From: Actinophytocola sp036402745
GTDB lineage: Bacteria > Actinomycetota > Actinomycetes > Mycobacteriales > Pseudonocardiaceae
Direction: 5' to 3'
DNA: 64,000 nucleotides
Assembly (NCBI RefSeq): GCF_036402745.1
Contig: NZ_DASWSJ010000043.1
Span: 35,255-99,254 of the forward strand
The notes below the pieces were generated by a model. That model did no database searches. It saw only the letters and a list, made by a program, of their open reading frames with translations, and was not told where the DNA came from. The position numbers were made by a program, and so were the translations under genes. This document shows positions 25,061 through 34,320 of the stretch, piece after piece (the first letter of the stretch is position 1; each line of letters begins with the position of its first letter).

Positions 25061-26568
25061 GCGCGGAACGAGATCGTCTGGCCGGGCCGCGCCTGGGCCA
25101 GGATCGGCAGGTCCTTGGTCAGTACCACGGCGAGCACCGGGTAGCCGCCGGTCACCGGGTGGTCGGCCAGGAACACCACCGGCCGGCCGGACGGCGGCAC
25201 CTGGATCGCGCCCGCGACCATGCCCTCGCTCGGCAGCTCGTCGTGCCGGGTCCGCGCCAGCCGCGGGCCCTCGAGCCGAACGCCGACCCGGTTGCTCTCG
25301 GCCGTCACGGTGAACCTCGCGGTCAGCAGCGTCTCCAGCGCCTCCGGGGTGCACCAGTCCGCGCGCGGGCCGGGCACGACGCGCACGCGCAGGTCGCCGA
25401 TGGCCGGCGGGTTCACCGGCGCCACGTCGACGGCCGGCGGCGGTCCACTGTGGTCGGTGCCGATCGGGAGGACGTCGCCGGGGGACAGCGGCGCGGGGCC
25501 GAGGCCGGACAGGACGTCGGTCGAGCGGGAGCCCAGCGTCTCGGGGACCGCGAGGCCGCCGCGCACCGCGACGTAGGTGCGCAGGCCGGCGGCCGGCGCG
25601 CCGATCGTGAGCCGCCCGCCGGCCCGCACCGTGAACGGCGCGTTCATCGCCTCGCCGCGGTCCTCGCGCGCGAGGTCGCACGGCGCGCCGGTGACCGCGA
25701 CCCGGGCGGCCTCCCGGAACACGAGCGTCGCCGAGCCCATCGTCAGCTCCAGGCACGCCGCGCCCTCGTCGTTGCCCACCAACCGGTTCGCGAGCGTGGC
25801 CGAGCGCGCGTCCGCCGCCCCCGAGTGCCCGACGCCGAGCGCGGCGAAGCCCGGCCGGCCACGGTCCTGCACCGTGCCCAGCGGGCCGGCCCGCACCACC
25901 TCGACCCCCCCGGCCGGCGGCGCCCCCGCGACCGGTGAGTCCGAAGTGGACTCCGGCAGCGTGTCGACGGGCTCGAAGCGGACCCGGGTGCCCGGGCGCA
26001 GCAACGCCGGCGGGGTCCGCCGCGGGTCGAACAGCGGCACCGTCGTGCGGCCCAGCAGGTGCCACCCACCCGGCGACGACCGCGGGTACACCCCGGTGAA
26101 CTCGCCGGCCACCCCCACCGACCCGGCGGGCACCCGCGTCCGTGGCGTCTCCCGCCGGGGCAGCCGCAGCCGCGGGTCGAGCCCGGTGAGGTAGCCGAAC
26201 CCCGGCGCGAACCCGGAGAACGCCACCACGTAGTCGGCCGAGGCGTGGGCCTCGACCACCCCGTCGACGCCGAGCCCCGTGCGCTCGGCGACCTCCTCGA
26301 GATCGTCGCCGTCGTACTTCACCTCGACGGTCACGAGGTCGTCCGCGCCGGCCGCGACCGGCGCGGGCTCGACGGACGCCAGCAGCCGGGTCAGCTCCGC
26401 GCGACCCGACGATGTGGACGGTTCGAGCCGGACCAGCACCGTGTTCGCCGCCGGCACCAGGTCGACGACCCCGGCCGGGCGTTCGGCGAGCAGTGCCGCG
26501 TACACGCCGAGCGCCGCGTCGCCGGCCTCCACCAGCAACGCGGCGTCCCCGCAGGGCAGCACCCTCAC
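25039..26568 (-). CDS. PxpB-PxpC (KipI-KipA) fusion, 5-oxoprolinase subunits
   Basis: Fusion of 509 residues. The N-terminal PxpB/KipI half (about 1-205) contains AFSGFAPGFGYLTGLDPRL and SVGVAGEFTGVYP; the C-terminal PxpC/KipA half contains GPLGTVQDRGRPGFAALGVGHSG and RVGVRLEGP. With PxpA these form the ATP-dependent 5-oxoprolinase of bacteria. In many bacteria pxpB and pxpC are separate genes. The GTG start overlaps the pxpA stop (GTGA). The 3' end overlaps the convergent GntR gene by 22 bases. Confidence 0.88.
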   Translation of the reverse strand: MRVLPCGDAALLVEAGDAALGVYAALLAERPAGVVDLVPAANTVLVRLEPSTSSGRAELTRLLASVEPAPVAAGADDLVTVEVKYDGDDLEEVAERTGLGVDGVVEAHASADYVVAFSGFAPGFGYLTGLDPRLRLPRRETPRTRVPAGSVGVAGEFTGVYPRSSPGGWHLLGRTTVPLFDPRRTPPALLRPGTRVRFEPVDTLPESTSDSPVAGAPPAGGVEVVRAGPLGTVQDRGRPGFAALGVGHSGAADARSATLANRLVGNDEGAACLELTMGSATLVFREAARVAVTGAPCDLAREDRGEAMNAPFTVRAGGRLTIGAPAAGLRTYVAVRGGLAVPETLGSRSTDVLSGLGPAPLSPGDVLPIGTDHSGPPPAVDVAPVNPPAIGDLRVRVVPGPRADWCTPEALETLLTARFTVTAESNRVGVRLEGPRLARTRHDELPSEGMVAGAIQVPPSGRPVVFLADHPVTGGYPVLAVVLTKDLPILAQARPGQTISFRAQSPAAR

Positions 26569-27323
26569 ACGAAGCTCCGCAACTCCACTCCCGCGCCGGT
26601 CAGCGCCGCCCGCGCGGCCCGGGCCAGCTCCAGCGAGCCGGGCGTGTCGCTGTGCACGCACACCGACCGCGCCGACACCGGCAGCACGGTCCCGTCCACC
26701 GCGACGATCTCCCCCTTCGCCACCAGCCGTTCGCACCGCCGCGCCACCGCGGCCGGGTCGGACAGCAGCGCGCCCGGCGCGCGCCGCGACACCAGCAGGC
26801 CGTCCGGGGTGTACCCGCGGTCGAGGAACGCCTCGTGCACCGTGGGCAGCCCGGCCTTCTCGGCGAGCGCGAGCCACCGCGAGCCCGGCATCCCCAGCAC
26901 CGGCAGCGCGGGGTCGAACTGCCGCACCGCCTCGACCACCGCGCCCGCCTGCGCGTCGTCGTGGCCGATCGCCCCGTACAGCGCGCCGTGCGGCTTCACG
27001 TACCCGATCCGCCCGCCGGCCGCCGTCGCGAACGCCGACAGCGCGCCGAGTTGGTAGAGCACGTCGTCGGTCAGCGAGGCCGGGTCGACGTCGATGAACC
27101 GCCGGCCGAAGCCCGGCAGGTCCCGGTAGCCGACGTGCGCGCCGATCGCCACGCCGTGGCGCACCGCCGTGTCGCACGCCCGGCGCATGGTGCCCGGGTC
27201 GCCGGCGTGGAAGCCGCACGCGATGTTGGCGCTGCTCACCACCGCGAGCAGGGCGTCGTCGTCGGCGATGCGCCACGCGCCGAACCCCTCCGCCACGTCG
27301 CAGTTGAGGTCCAGCACGGTCAT
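26565..27323 (-). CDS. pxpA: PxpA, 5-oxoprolinase subunit A (LamB/YcsF)
   Basis: LamB/YcsF-family protein, 252 residues, full length. MTVLDLNCDVAEGFGAW and SSANIACGFHAGDPGTMRRA at the N-terminus, then AHVGYRDLPGFGRR and VKPHGALY are the conserved active-site segments. The subunit acts with PxpBC to open 5-oxoproline to glutamate using ATP. The ATG overlaps the transporter stop (ATGA) and the stop overlaps pxpBC, so the three genes form one tight operon. Confidence 0.91.
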   Translation of the reverse strand: MTVLDLNCDVAEGFGAWRIADDDALLAVVSSANIACGFHAGDPGTMRRACDTAVRHGVAIGAHVGYRDLPGFGRRFIDVDPASLTDDVLYQLGALSAFATAAGGRIGYVKPHGALYGAIGHDDAQAGAVVEAVRQFDPALPVLGMPGSRWLALAEKAGLPTVHEAFLDRGYTPDGLLVSRRAPGALLSDPAAVARRCERLVAKGEIVAVDGTVLPVSARSVCVHSDTPGSLELARAARAALTGAGVELRSFV

Positions 27324-28639
27324 GTCGTCACCGCCTCCACCACGGTCGCCTCCTCGGGCTCCACCACCGGGTCACGCGCCAGCCAGATCCCGATGCCGGT
27401 CAGGATCGCGGCGAGCACCACGTACACCCCCAGGATCCACCAGCTGTCGAACCAGACCAGCAGCGCCGCGCAGACCAGCGGGGCCGGCGCGCCGCCGATC
27501 ACCCCGGCGAGCGTGTAGGCGAGGGAGGAGCCGGTGTAGCGCAGCCGGGGCGAGAACTGCTCGGTGATCAGCGCGGCCTGCGGGCCGTACAGCATCGCGT
27601 GGATCGCCAGCGCCACCACCGTGCCGACCACCAGGAGGAGGAACGAGCGGCCGCCGATCATCGGGAAGAACACGAACGGCCACACCGCGGCCGCGATCGT
27701 GCCGTACAGGTAGAGCCGGCGCCGGTTCACCCGGTCCGACAGCGCGCCGAACGCGGGCATCAGCACCAGCTGGAGCGCCGAGCCGATCATCACCGCGGTC
27801 GAGCCCTGGCTGCGGCTCATGTCCAGCTCCTTGGTGATGTAGGTCAGCATGAACACGGTGAACAGCGAGTACACGACGTCCGGGCAGACCCGCACCAGGA
27901 TGCCGGCGAACAGCGCCCGCCGCTCCCGACCGACCACTTCGGACACCGGGGCGCTCGGCCGCTCGCCGCGCTCGGCGATCTGCCGGAACACCGGCGTCTC
28001 CTCGAGCCGCAGCCGGATCCACAGGCCGAACGCGACCAGCACGGCCGACAGCAGGAACGCGACCCGCCAGCCCCAGGAGAGGAACGCGTCCTCGGACAGC
28101 ATCCCGGACAGCAGCGCCAGCACGCCGTTGGCGAGCAGGGTGCCGGCGGGCGGGCCGATCTGCGCGGCCGAGGCCCAGAACCCGCGCCGCCGCGGGTCGC
28201 CGTACTCGCTGGACAGCAGCACCGCGCCGCCCCACTCGCCGCCGACCGCGACGCCCTGCGCGAGGCGCAGCACCACCAGCAGGACCGCGGCCAGCCCGCC
28301 GATCGCCGCGTGCGTGGGCAGCAGGCCGATCAGGAACGTCGCGATGCCCGCGAGGAGCAGCGTGTGGACGAGGACCTTCTTGCGCCCGATGACGTCGCCG
28401 AGCCGGCCGAAGACGAACCCGCCCAGCGGCCGGGCCAGGTAGCCGACGGCGTAGGTGGAGAACGCGGCCATCGTGCCGACGAGGTCGTCGCCGGAGGGGA
28501 AGAACAGGTCGCCGAACACGGTCGCCGCGGCGACCGAGTAGGCGGCGAAGTCGTAGTACTCCAGCGCGGTTCCGGACAGGCTCGCCGCGTAGGCCCGGCG
28601 CAGCGACCGTGGATCCACGGTGGTGCGGGGAGAGCTCAT
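27320..28639 (-). CDS. MFS metabolite:H+ symporter
   Basis: Twelve-helix major facilitator of the metabolite:proton symporter type, 439 residues. Typical segments are GTALEYYDFAAYSV in helix 1, GRLGDVIGRKKVLV between helices 2 and 3, and GVAVGGEWGGAVLLSSEY. First in the operon with pxpA and pxpBC, so it probably imports 5-oxoproline or a related lactam or dicarboxylate; this is inferred from context. The ATG at 28639 is preferred over an upstream GTG because of the weak GGGAT ten bases ahead. Confidence 0.87.
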   Translation of the reverse strand: MSSPRTTVDPRSLRRAYAASLSGTALEYYDFAAYSVAAATVFGDLFFPSGDDLVGTMAAFSTYAVGYLARPLGGFVFGRLGDVIGRKKVLVHTLLLAGIATFLIGLLPTHAAIGGLAAVLLVVLRLAQGVAVGGEWGGAVLLSSEYGDPRRRGFWASAAQIGPPAGTLLANGVLALLSGMLSEDAFLSWGWRVAFLLSAVLVAFGLWIRLRLEETPVFRQIAERGERPSAPVSEVVGRERRALFAGILVRVCPDVVYSLFTVFMLTYITKELDMSRSQGSTAVMIGSALQLVLMPAFGALSDRVNRRRLYLYGTIAAAVWPFVFFPMIGGRSFLLLVVGTVVALAIHAMLYGPQAALITEQFSPRLRYTGSSLAYTLAGVIGGAPAPLVCAALLVWFDSWWILGVYVVLAAILTGIGIWLARDPVVEPEEATVVEAVTT

Positions 28640-28782
28640 CGTGTTCACATCCCATCTACAGCCCGGAGGTGCGTGACTACGCTGAGGGTAGATTTCGTTG
28701 AACGATCCTGCAATACTCACGTTCTACATATGGCACGCGGAAATGTCGCCGGCCGGTTCGGACGAGAGTAGGTGACCCCAGC

Positions 28783-29241
28783 ATGAACTCGGAAACCTTT
28801 GCGGGCCAGGACGGTTCGGCCTCCTGTCGCTCGGTGCGCAACGCCTTCCGGCTGCTCGAGCTGCTCGCCGGCAGTCCGGACGGCCTGCGGCTCGCCCGGC
28901 TCGTCGACGCGACCGGTCTGCCGAAGTCGTCGGTGCACCGGATCCTGGGCACGCTCGAGGAGCTCGACATCGTGTGCCGCGACGAGTTCTCCGCGGCCTA
29001 CCACCTCACCTCGAGCTGGCGCCGGATCGTGTCGCCGCCGCGCCTGTCCGAGTTCTCCGCGCCGGTGCTCAGCCACGACGGGCGCCCGGTCGCCGGGCTG
29101 ACCCTGCGGCTGCGCGGCCAGGTCTCGCCCGGCGCGCCGTCCGAACGGCTCACCCGGCTGGTGGCCGACCTCGCGCACGCGGTGTCGCGGCGCATCGGCG
29201 GCCGCGGTGCCCCGGCGGGCAACGCGGGCCGGCGGCGCTGA
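28783..29241 (+). CDS. IclR-type regulator with internally deleted effector domain
   Basis: The first 75 residues are a normal IclR winged helix (CRSVRNAFRLLELLAGSPDG, then LPKSSVHRILGTLEELDIV). Instead of the usual 160-residue effector domain, the reading frame passes at about residue 85 straight to what looks like its last segment (EFSAPVLSHDGRPVAGLTL, LVADLAHAVSRRIGG). Total length is 152 residues against the normal 250 or so. No stop or frameshift is seen. It may be a constitutive DNA binder or a decaying gene. It is divergent from the transporter operon. Confidence 0.75.
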   Translation: MNSETFAGQDGSASCRSVRNAFRLLELLAGSPDGLRLARLVDATGLPKSSVHRILGTLEELDIVCRDEFSAAYHLTSSWRRIVSPPRLSEFSAPVLSHDGRPVAGLTLRLRGQVSPGAPSERLTRLVADLAHAVSRRIGGRGAPAGNAGRRR

Positions 29242-29417
29242 CAAGCCCGGTGGCCGGAACCGGTCAGTTGTTCCCATCCCGGTTCGCCGCTGCGGAGAGT
29301 TGGGCCGATAACGGCAGATCGGACCGATTCAGGAAGATCCACCGCGACGATCGTTCGTGAATCGATACCACCGTACGGCCTATTGACGTCAGGAAGGAAC
29401 CAAAAGGACACTCCTTC

Positions 29418-29433
29418 GGGTAATCGTTTACCC
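29418..29433. promoter_or_regulatory. LacI-type operator before the GH172 gene
   Basis: GGGTAA-TCGT-TTACCC, a 16-base inverted repeat with perfect six-base arms and the TAATCGTTTA core typical of LacI-family sites. It lies 44-59 bases before the ATG. A TTGACG (29383-29388) with a weak GACACT suggests a promoter just upstream. The remainder of 29242-29476 shows no gene. Confidence 0.55.
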
Positions 29434-29476
29434 GCGCCTGCCGGGTTCATCCCGGCCGACCGGAAGGTGAACCCCG

Positions 29477-32400
29477 ATGCGCAGTCTCCGGCGGCCCCTG
29501 CTCGCCGCCCTGTCCTGCCTCACCCTCGCCGTCGCGGGTGTGGTCGTCGCGAGCACCGCGCCCAGCGCCGGTGCCGACGTGACCGCCGCGGCCAGCAACG
29601 GCCCCATCGGCTGGGACACCTACCGCCGGCTGGATCTCCTGCCGGACCTCGCATCCGGCTCGCACACCAAGCAGTTCTCCAGCTTCGGCCGCAACGGCAG
29701 CAACGACGACGGGTTCGTCGGCCGTTACTCCTGCCTGCGCACCAACGGTCCCGGCTGCGTGCTGGCCGAGGACCGCGGGCCGGGCGAGATCCAGTCGATC
29801 TGGTTCACCCGCGACAACGGCACCGTCACCGCCACCGGCAACATCCGCGTCGTGCTCGACGGCGTGACCGTGCTCGACGCCAACCTGCAGAGCGTGGTCA
29901 ACGGCGACCTCGGCGCGCCGTTCACCTGGCCGCTCGTCACCAACGCCGACCAGACCTCCGGTGGCGTCACGATCAAGGTCCCGATGCCCTACCGGGACTC
30001 GATGCTCGTCACCACCACGAACAACCCGCTCTTCTACCACGTGGGCCACCGCGAGCTCGCCGATGCCACCGGGGTCACCCGGTTCAACCCGGCCGACCCG
30101 GCGACCGACGTGGTGAACACGCTGCGCCAGGCCGGCCGGCTCGACCCGAAGCCCGCGCAGCCCGGCGCCACCACGACCACCGCCACCGTCTCGCCCGGGG
30201 CGGGCGCCACCGCGACGCTCGCGAGCCTGTCCGGCCCGGCCGCGATCACCGGGCTGCGCCTGCGGGTGCCGGACGGCGCCGCGACCGAGGCGAACCTCAA
30301 CGGGCTGCGGCTGCGGCTGACCTTCGACGGACGGACCACAGTGGACTCCCCGGTCGGCGAGTTCTTCGGCGCGCCGCTGGGGGAGCGCGACGTGCGGTCG
30401 CTGATGTTCGGCGTCGACCCGGCCGCGGGCGGCTGGTACAGCGCCTGGTGGATGATGCCCTACGCGTCCTCGGCGACCGTGTCGCTGGTCAACACCACCG
30501 GCGCGACCATCGCCGGGATCCAGGCCGAGATCACCCACGCGCCGGACGCCAAGTGGGCCACCGAGCTCGGCGCCACCGGCGGCGCCGGCCACTTCACCAC
30601 CCAGTCCCGGCGCGGCGCCACCACGCCGGCCCGGGACTGGCTGATGGCCGACCAGCCCGGCCGCGGCCGGTTCGTCGGCGTCACCCAGGTCGTGCACAAC
30701 CAGATCCCGGGCGGCAACGAGCGCGGCTACCTCGAGGGCGACGAGCGATCCTATGTGGACGGTGCGCTGAGCCCGGCCTTCCACGGCACCGGCACCGAGG
30801 ACTACTACGAGTCCGGCTGGTACTTCAACCGCGGCGAGTACACCGGGGTCTTCACCGGCAACACCGGCCACCGGGTGCGCGCCGGCTCGTGCGCGGTCGA
30901 GTGCGACTCGATGTACCGGCTGCAGATCGGCGACGCCATCCCCTACACCTCCGGCCTGCGGTTCGGCATCGAGCACGGGCCGCAGAACGACTACCAGGTC
31001 GACGAGAGCTCGACCGCGTTCCTCTACACCCGCCCGACGGTCGCCTCCCGCACCACCGACACGATCGTCGCCGGCGACGCGGCCAGCCGCTCGGCGCACG
31101 GCTACACCGAGTCCGGCGCGGCGTCGCAGTACGGGCTCACCAGCGTCTACGAGGGCGACGACGACGGCGAGTCGGTGACCGGCCAGGTGCGCGCGACCGC
31201 CGGCGCGGTGAGCTTCCGGCTCGCCGTCGACCCGGGCAACCAGGGCGTGCGGCTGCGGCGGGCGAGCGACCAGAACGCCGGCTACCAGTCGGCCACGGTC
31301 ACCGTCGACGGCGCCGCCGCCGGCACCTGGGTCCAGCCACTGGGCAACACCGTCCAGCGCTGGCTCGACGACGAGCTGACCCTGCCGGCCGCGCTCACCG
31401 CGGGGAAGTCGACGATCACCGTGCGGCTCGCGCCCAGTGGTCCACAGTGGACCGCGGCGCGGTACACGGCGCTGAACATCGTCGCGCCGTTCACCGACTC
31501 GGCCCCGCCGGGCGCGGTCGGCGGCCTCGCCGTCGCCCCCGGCCGGGTGCACGCGATCCCGCTGACCTGGAGCCCGGCGAGCGACAACGTCGGCGTCACC
31601 GCCTACCGGGTCTACGCCTCGACCGACCCGGCCGTGCCGGTGACGAGCGGCAACCTCGTCGGCACCACGACCGCGACGACGTACCGGCACGGCCCGCTGC
31701 CGGCCAACACCACGCGCTACTACCGGGTGGTCGCCGTCGACCGCGCGGGCAATGCCGGCCCGGCCTCGGGGGTGGTGAACGCGCGCACCCAGGCCCGGAT
31801 CGTCAGCGACGTCAACGGCGACGGCCGCGACGACGCCGTGCTGTTCACCCAGGGCCCGGACGCGGACGTGTTCACCGCGCAGTCCACCGGCGCCGCGTTC
31901 GGCCCGGCCGTCAAGGGCCACGACTTCTTCTCCGTCAACGGCGAGATCCCGCGCACCGGCGACGTCAACGGCGACGGGCGGGCGGACATCATCACGTTCA
32001 CCCGTGGGTCTGCCGCCGACGTCTACGTGGCGCTGTCCACGGGGACCGGGTACGGCCCCTCGGCCAAGTGGCACGACTTCTTCGCGGTCGACGCCGAGTA
32101 CCCCGAGGTCGGCGACGTCAACGGGGACGGCCTGACCGACATCATCACGTTCACCCGGGGGTCCGCGGCCGACGTCTACGTCGCGCTGTCCACCGGGACC
32201 GGCTTCGGGCCGGGGGTCAAGTGGCACGACAACTTCGCGATCGGCGCCGAGCACCCGGCGGTCGGCGACTTCGACGGCGACGGCCGCGACGACATCGCGA
32301 CGTTCACCGGCGGTGCCCAGGCCGACGTGTACGTCGCGCTGTCCAGCGGCGCGATGTTCGTCCAGGACGGCTGGCTGTGGCACGGCAACTTCGCGGTGGG

Positions 32401-32740
32401 CAGCGAGCTAGCCGGCACCGGGGACTTCGACGGCGACGGCCGCGACGACGTGGTCGCCTTCACCCGGGGTGCCGCGGCCGACGTGTTCGTGTCGCTGTCC
32501 GACGGCGGCCGGTTCGTGCAGAACGCGTGGAAGTGGCACGACTTCTTCGGCCTCGACGGCGAGGCACCCGGGCTGGCCGACGTCAACGGCGACGGCCGCG
32601 CCGACATCCTCGCGTTCACCCTCGGCACGACGGGCGACGTGTGGGCGGCGACCTCGACCGGGTCCGCGTTCGGCGCGTCCGCGCTGTGGCACGACCAGTT
32701 CGGCGCCGCCGGCCAGATCCCCCGCCCCAGCCTGAGCTGA
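29477..32740 (+). CDS. secreted GH172 (DUF2961) glycosidase with Fn3 and FG-GAP repeats
   Basis: Exported protein of 1087 residues. A signal peptide (about 1-34) is followed by a DUF2961 catalytic region to about residue 560, with VGEFFGAPLGER and HGTGTEDYYESGWYFNRGEY as its hallmark. DUF2961 is now GH172, whose known members are fructofuranosidases and exo-D-arabinofuranosidases. A jelly-roll-like part, a fibronectin type III domain (about 675-772) and six FG-GAP units with D-x-[ND]-G-D-G calcium loops (from 778) complete it. Start by GGAAGG upstream. It is first of three genes sharing the same propeller. Confidence 0.85.
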   Translation: MRSLRRPLLAALSCLTLAVAGVVVASTAPSAGADVTAAASNGPIGWDTYRRLDLLPDLASGSHTKQFSSFGRNGSNDDGFVGRYSCLRTNGPGCVLAEDRGPGEIQSIWFTRDNGTVTATGNIRVVLDGVTVLDANLQSVVNGDLGAPFTWPLVTNADQTSGGVTIKVPMPYRDSMLVTTTNNPLFYHVGHRELADATGVTRFNPADPATDVVNTLRQAGRLDPKPAQPGATTTTATVSPGAGATATLASLSGPAAITGLRLRVPDGAATEANLNGLRLRLTFDGRTTVDSPVGEFFGAPLGERDVRSLMFGVDPAAGGWYSAWWMMPYASSATVSLVNTTGATIAGIQAEITHAPDAKWATELGATGGAGHFTTQSRRGATTPARDWLMADQPGRGRFVGVTQVVHNQIPGGNERGYLEGDERSYVDGALSPAFHGTGTEDYYESGWYFNRGEYTGVFTGNTGHRVRAGSCAVECDSMYRLQIGDAIPYTSGLRFGIEHGPQNDYQVDESSTAFLYTRPTVASRTTDTIVAGDAASRSAHGYTESGAASQYGLTSVYEGDDDGESVTGQVRATAGAVSFRLAVDPGNQGVRLRRASDQNAGYQSATVTVDGAAAGTWVQPLGNTVQRWLDDELTLPAALTAGKSTITVRLAPSGPQWTAARYTALNIVAPFTDSAPPGAVGGLAVAPGRVHAIPLTWSPASDNVGVTAYRVYASTDPAVPVTSGNLVGTTTATTYRHGPLPANTTRYYRVVAVDRAGNAGPASGVVNARTQARIVSDVNGDGRDDAVLFTQGPDADVFTAQSTGAAFGPAVKGHDFFSVNGEIPRTGDVNGDGRADIITFTRGSAADVYVALSTGTGYGPSAKWHDFFAVDAEYPEVGDVNGDGLTDIITFTRGSAADVYVALSTGTGFGPGVKWHDNFAIGAEHPAVGDFDGDGRDDIATFTGGAQADVYVALSSGAMFVQDGWLWHGNFAVGSELAGTGDFDGDGRDDVVAFTRGAAADVFVSLSDGGRFVQNAWKWHDFFGLDGEAPGLADVNGDGRADILAFTLGTTGDVWAATSTGSAFGASALWHDQFGAAGQIPRPSLS

Positions 32741-32779
32741 GCTCCTCCGGGTGGCCCGGCGGCGCCGGTCCATCTGCCT

Positions 32780-32791
32780 GTAATCGATTAC
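32780..32791. promoter_or_regulatory. LacI-type operator before the lysozyme-like gene
   Basis: GTAATCGATTAC, a perfect 12-base palindrome with the central CG of LacI-family operators, 24-35 bases before the ATG at 32815. It matches the operator core ahead of the GH172 gene in 11 of 12 positions. Confidence 0.55.
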
Positions 32792-32814
32792 CCCCTGCTG
32801 TCCGGGAAAGGACG

Positions 32815-34320
32815 ATGTCGATGATCAGGTTCGGCCCGATCCGGCGGCTGCTGCTCGTGGCGGCCGCGACGACCCTCGCGGCGGGTGCGCTGGCGCCGCC
32901 CGCTTCCGCCGCCCCGCCCAAGGACCCGGCCGCGCCCGGGGACCACATCCCCGCGGCGATCGGGCCGCTGGCCTGCTCCAGCATCCCGGCGAACCACGAC
33001 CCGAACGTGATCCGGATCGTCTACCAGGTCGGGCTCGACCGGAACGTGTCGGACAAGGTCATGCTGGCCGCGTTCGAGGCGGGCTGGGTCGAGTCCCACA
33101 TGAACAACCTGAACTGCGGCGACAAGGACTCGCTCGGCGTGTTCCAGCAGCGGCCGAGCCAGGGCTGGGGCACCCCGGAGCAGATCATGGACGTGGCCTA
33201 CGCGGCCACCCAGTTCTACGTGCAGGCGCAACGCAACGAGCCGCTGCACCCGGAGTACACCGCGGGCCTGCTGGCGCAGAGCGTGCAGCGCTCGTGCTGT
33301 CCCGAGCGCTACGACCAGGCCGAGGGTCGGGCCCGGTCGATGCTGGACGAGGCCCGCGGGATGATCAGCCCGCGCGCGTTCACCGGCTCGCCGGCCGACT
33401 TCAACGGCGACGGCAAGGACGACATCGTCACCTTCACCCAGAACGCGTCCGCCGACGTCTACGTCGCACTGTCCACCGGTGCCGCTTTCGACGGCACCAC
33501 GGTGAAGTGGCACGACTTCTTCTCCCCGGCCGGTGAGACCCCGCTGACCGGTGACTTCAACGGGGACGGCAAGGACGACATCGTCACGTTCACCCACGGG
33601 TCGCTCGCGGACGTCTACGTGGCGCTGTCGAACGGGTCGTCGTTCGGGCCCGGCATCAAGTGGAACGACTACTTCTCGCTGTCCGGCGAGGTGCCGGCGG
33701 TGGGAGACGTGAACGGGGACGGCAAGGACGACATCGTGACGTTCACCCGCAACGCGGCCGCCGACGTGTTCGTGGCGCTGTCGAACGGGACGTCGTTCGG
33801 GCCGGGCGTGAAGTGGCACGACTACTTCGGGCTCGCCGGCGAGTACCCGGGCGTGGGGGACGTGAACGGGGACGGCAAGGCGGACATCGTGGTGTTCACC
33901 CGCGGCTCGCAGGCCGACGTGTACGTGGCGCTGTCCACCGGCACCGGCTTCGGCGGCAGCGTGAAGTGGCACGACTTCTTCGCGGTCGGCGGCGAGCTGC
34001 CGCGGATCGGTGACTTCAACGGCGACGGCGCCGCGGACATCGTCACGTTCACGACCAACGCCGCGGCCGACGTGTACGTGGCGCTGTCCAACAAGACGAA
34101 CGGGTTCTCCGGCACGACGGTGAAGTGGAACGACTTCTTCGGCCTGGCCGGCGAGTTCCCCTACCCCGGCGACTTCAACGGCGATGCCAAGGACGACGTC
34201 GTCACGTTCACGCACAACTCGCTCGCCGACGTCTACACGGCGATATCCACCGGCACCGGGTTCGCCGGCGGCCAGAAATGGCACGACTTCTTCGGCCTCG
34301 CTGGCGAGACCAGCTTCTGA
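32815..34320 (+). CDS. secreted lysozyme-like protein with six FG-GAP repeats
   Basis: Exported protein, 501 residues. Signal peptide about 1-33 (RRLLLVAAATTLAAGALAPP). The domain that follows (about 60-180) carries AAFEAGWVESHMNNLNCGDK and SLGVFQQRPSQGWGTPEQI, matching lytic transglycosylase-like domains of actinobacterial cell-wall hydrolases; the Glu of WVES is the likely catalytic acid. From about residue 195 come six FG-GAP units of roughly 51 residues. GGGAAAGGA precedes the ATG. Probable target is peptidoglycan, with the propeller as calcium-dependent adhesion module; both are inferred. Confidence 0.82.
   Translation: MSMIRFGPIRRLLLVAAATTLAAGALAPPASAAPPKDPAAPGDHIPAAIGPLACSSIPANHDPNVIRIVYQVGLDRNVSDKVMLAAFEAGWVESHMNNLNCGDKDSLGVFQQRPSQGWGTPEQIMDVAYAATQFYVQAQRNEPLHPEYTAGLLAQSVQRSCCPERYDQAEGRARSMLDEARGMISPRAFTGSPADFNGDGKDDIVTFTQNASADVYVALSTGAAFDGTTVKWHDFFSPAGETPLTGDFNGDGKDDIVTFTHGSLADVYVALSNGSSFGPGIKWNDYFSLSGEVPAVGDVNGDGKDDIVTFTRNAAADVFVALSNGTSFGPGVKWHDYFGLAGEYPGVGDVNGDGKADIVVFTRGSQADVYVALSTGTGFGGSVKWHDFFAVGGELPRIGDFNGDGAADIVTFTTNAAADVYVALSNKTNGFSGTTVKWNDFFGLAGEFPYPGDFNGDAKDDVVTFTHNSLADVYTAISTGTGFAGGQKWHDFFGLAGETSF

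Noticed and set aside
25039..27276. One 745-codon frame joining PxpBC with upstream sequence
   Set aside because: The first 236 codons are antisense-free shadow of pxpA in another frame; the true start is the GTG overlapping the pxpA stop.
29447..32383. 978-codon open frame on the - strand
   Set aside because: Antisense to the GH172 gene; its apparent repeats are the FG-GAP repeats read backwards.
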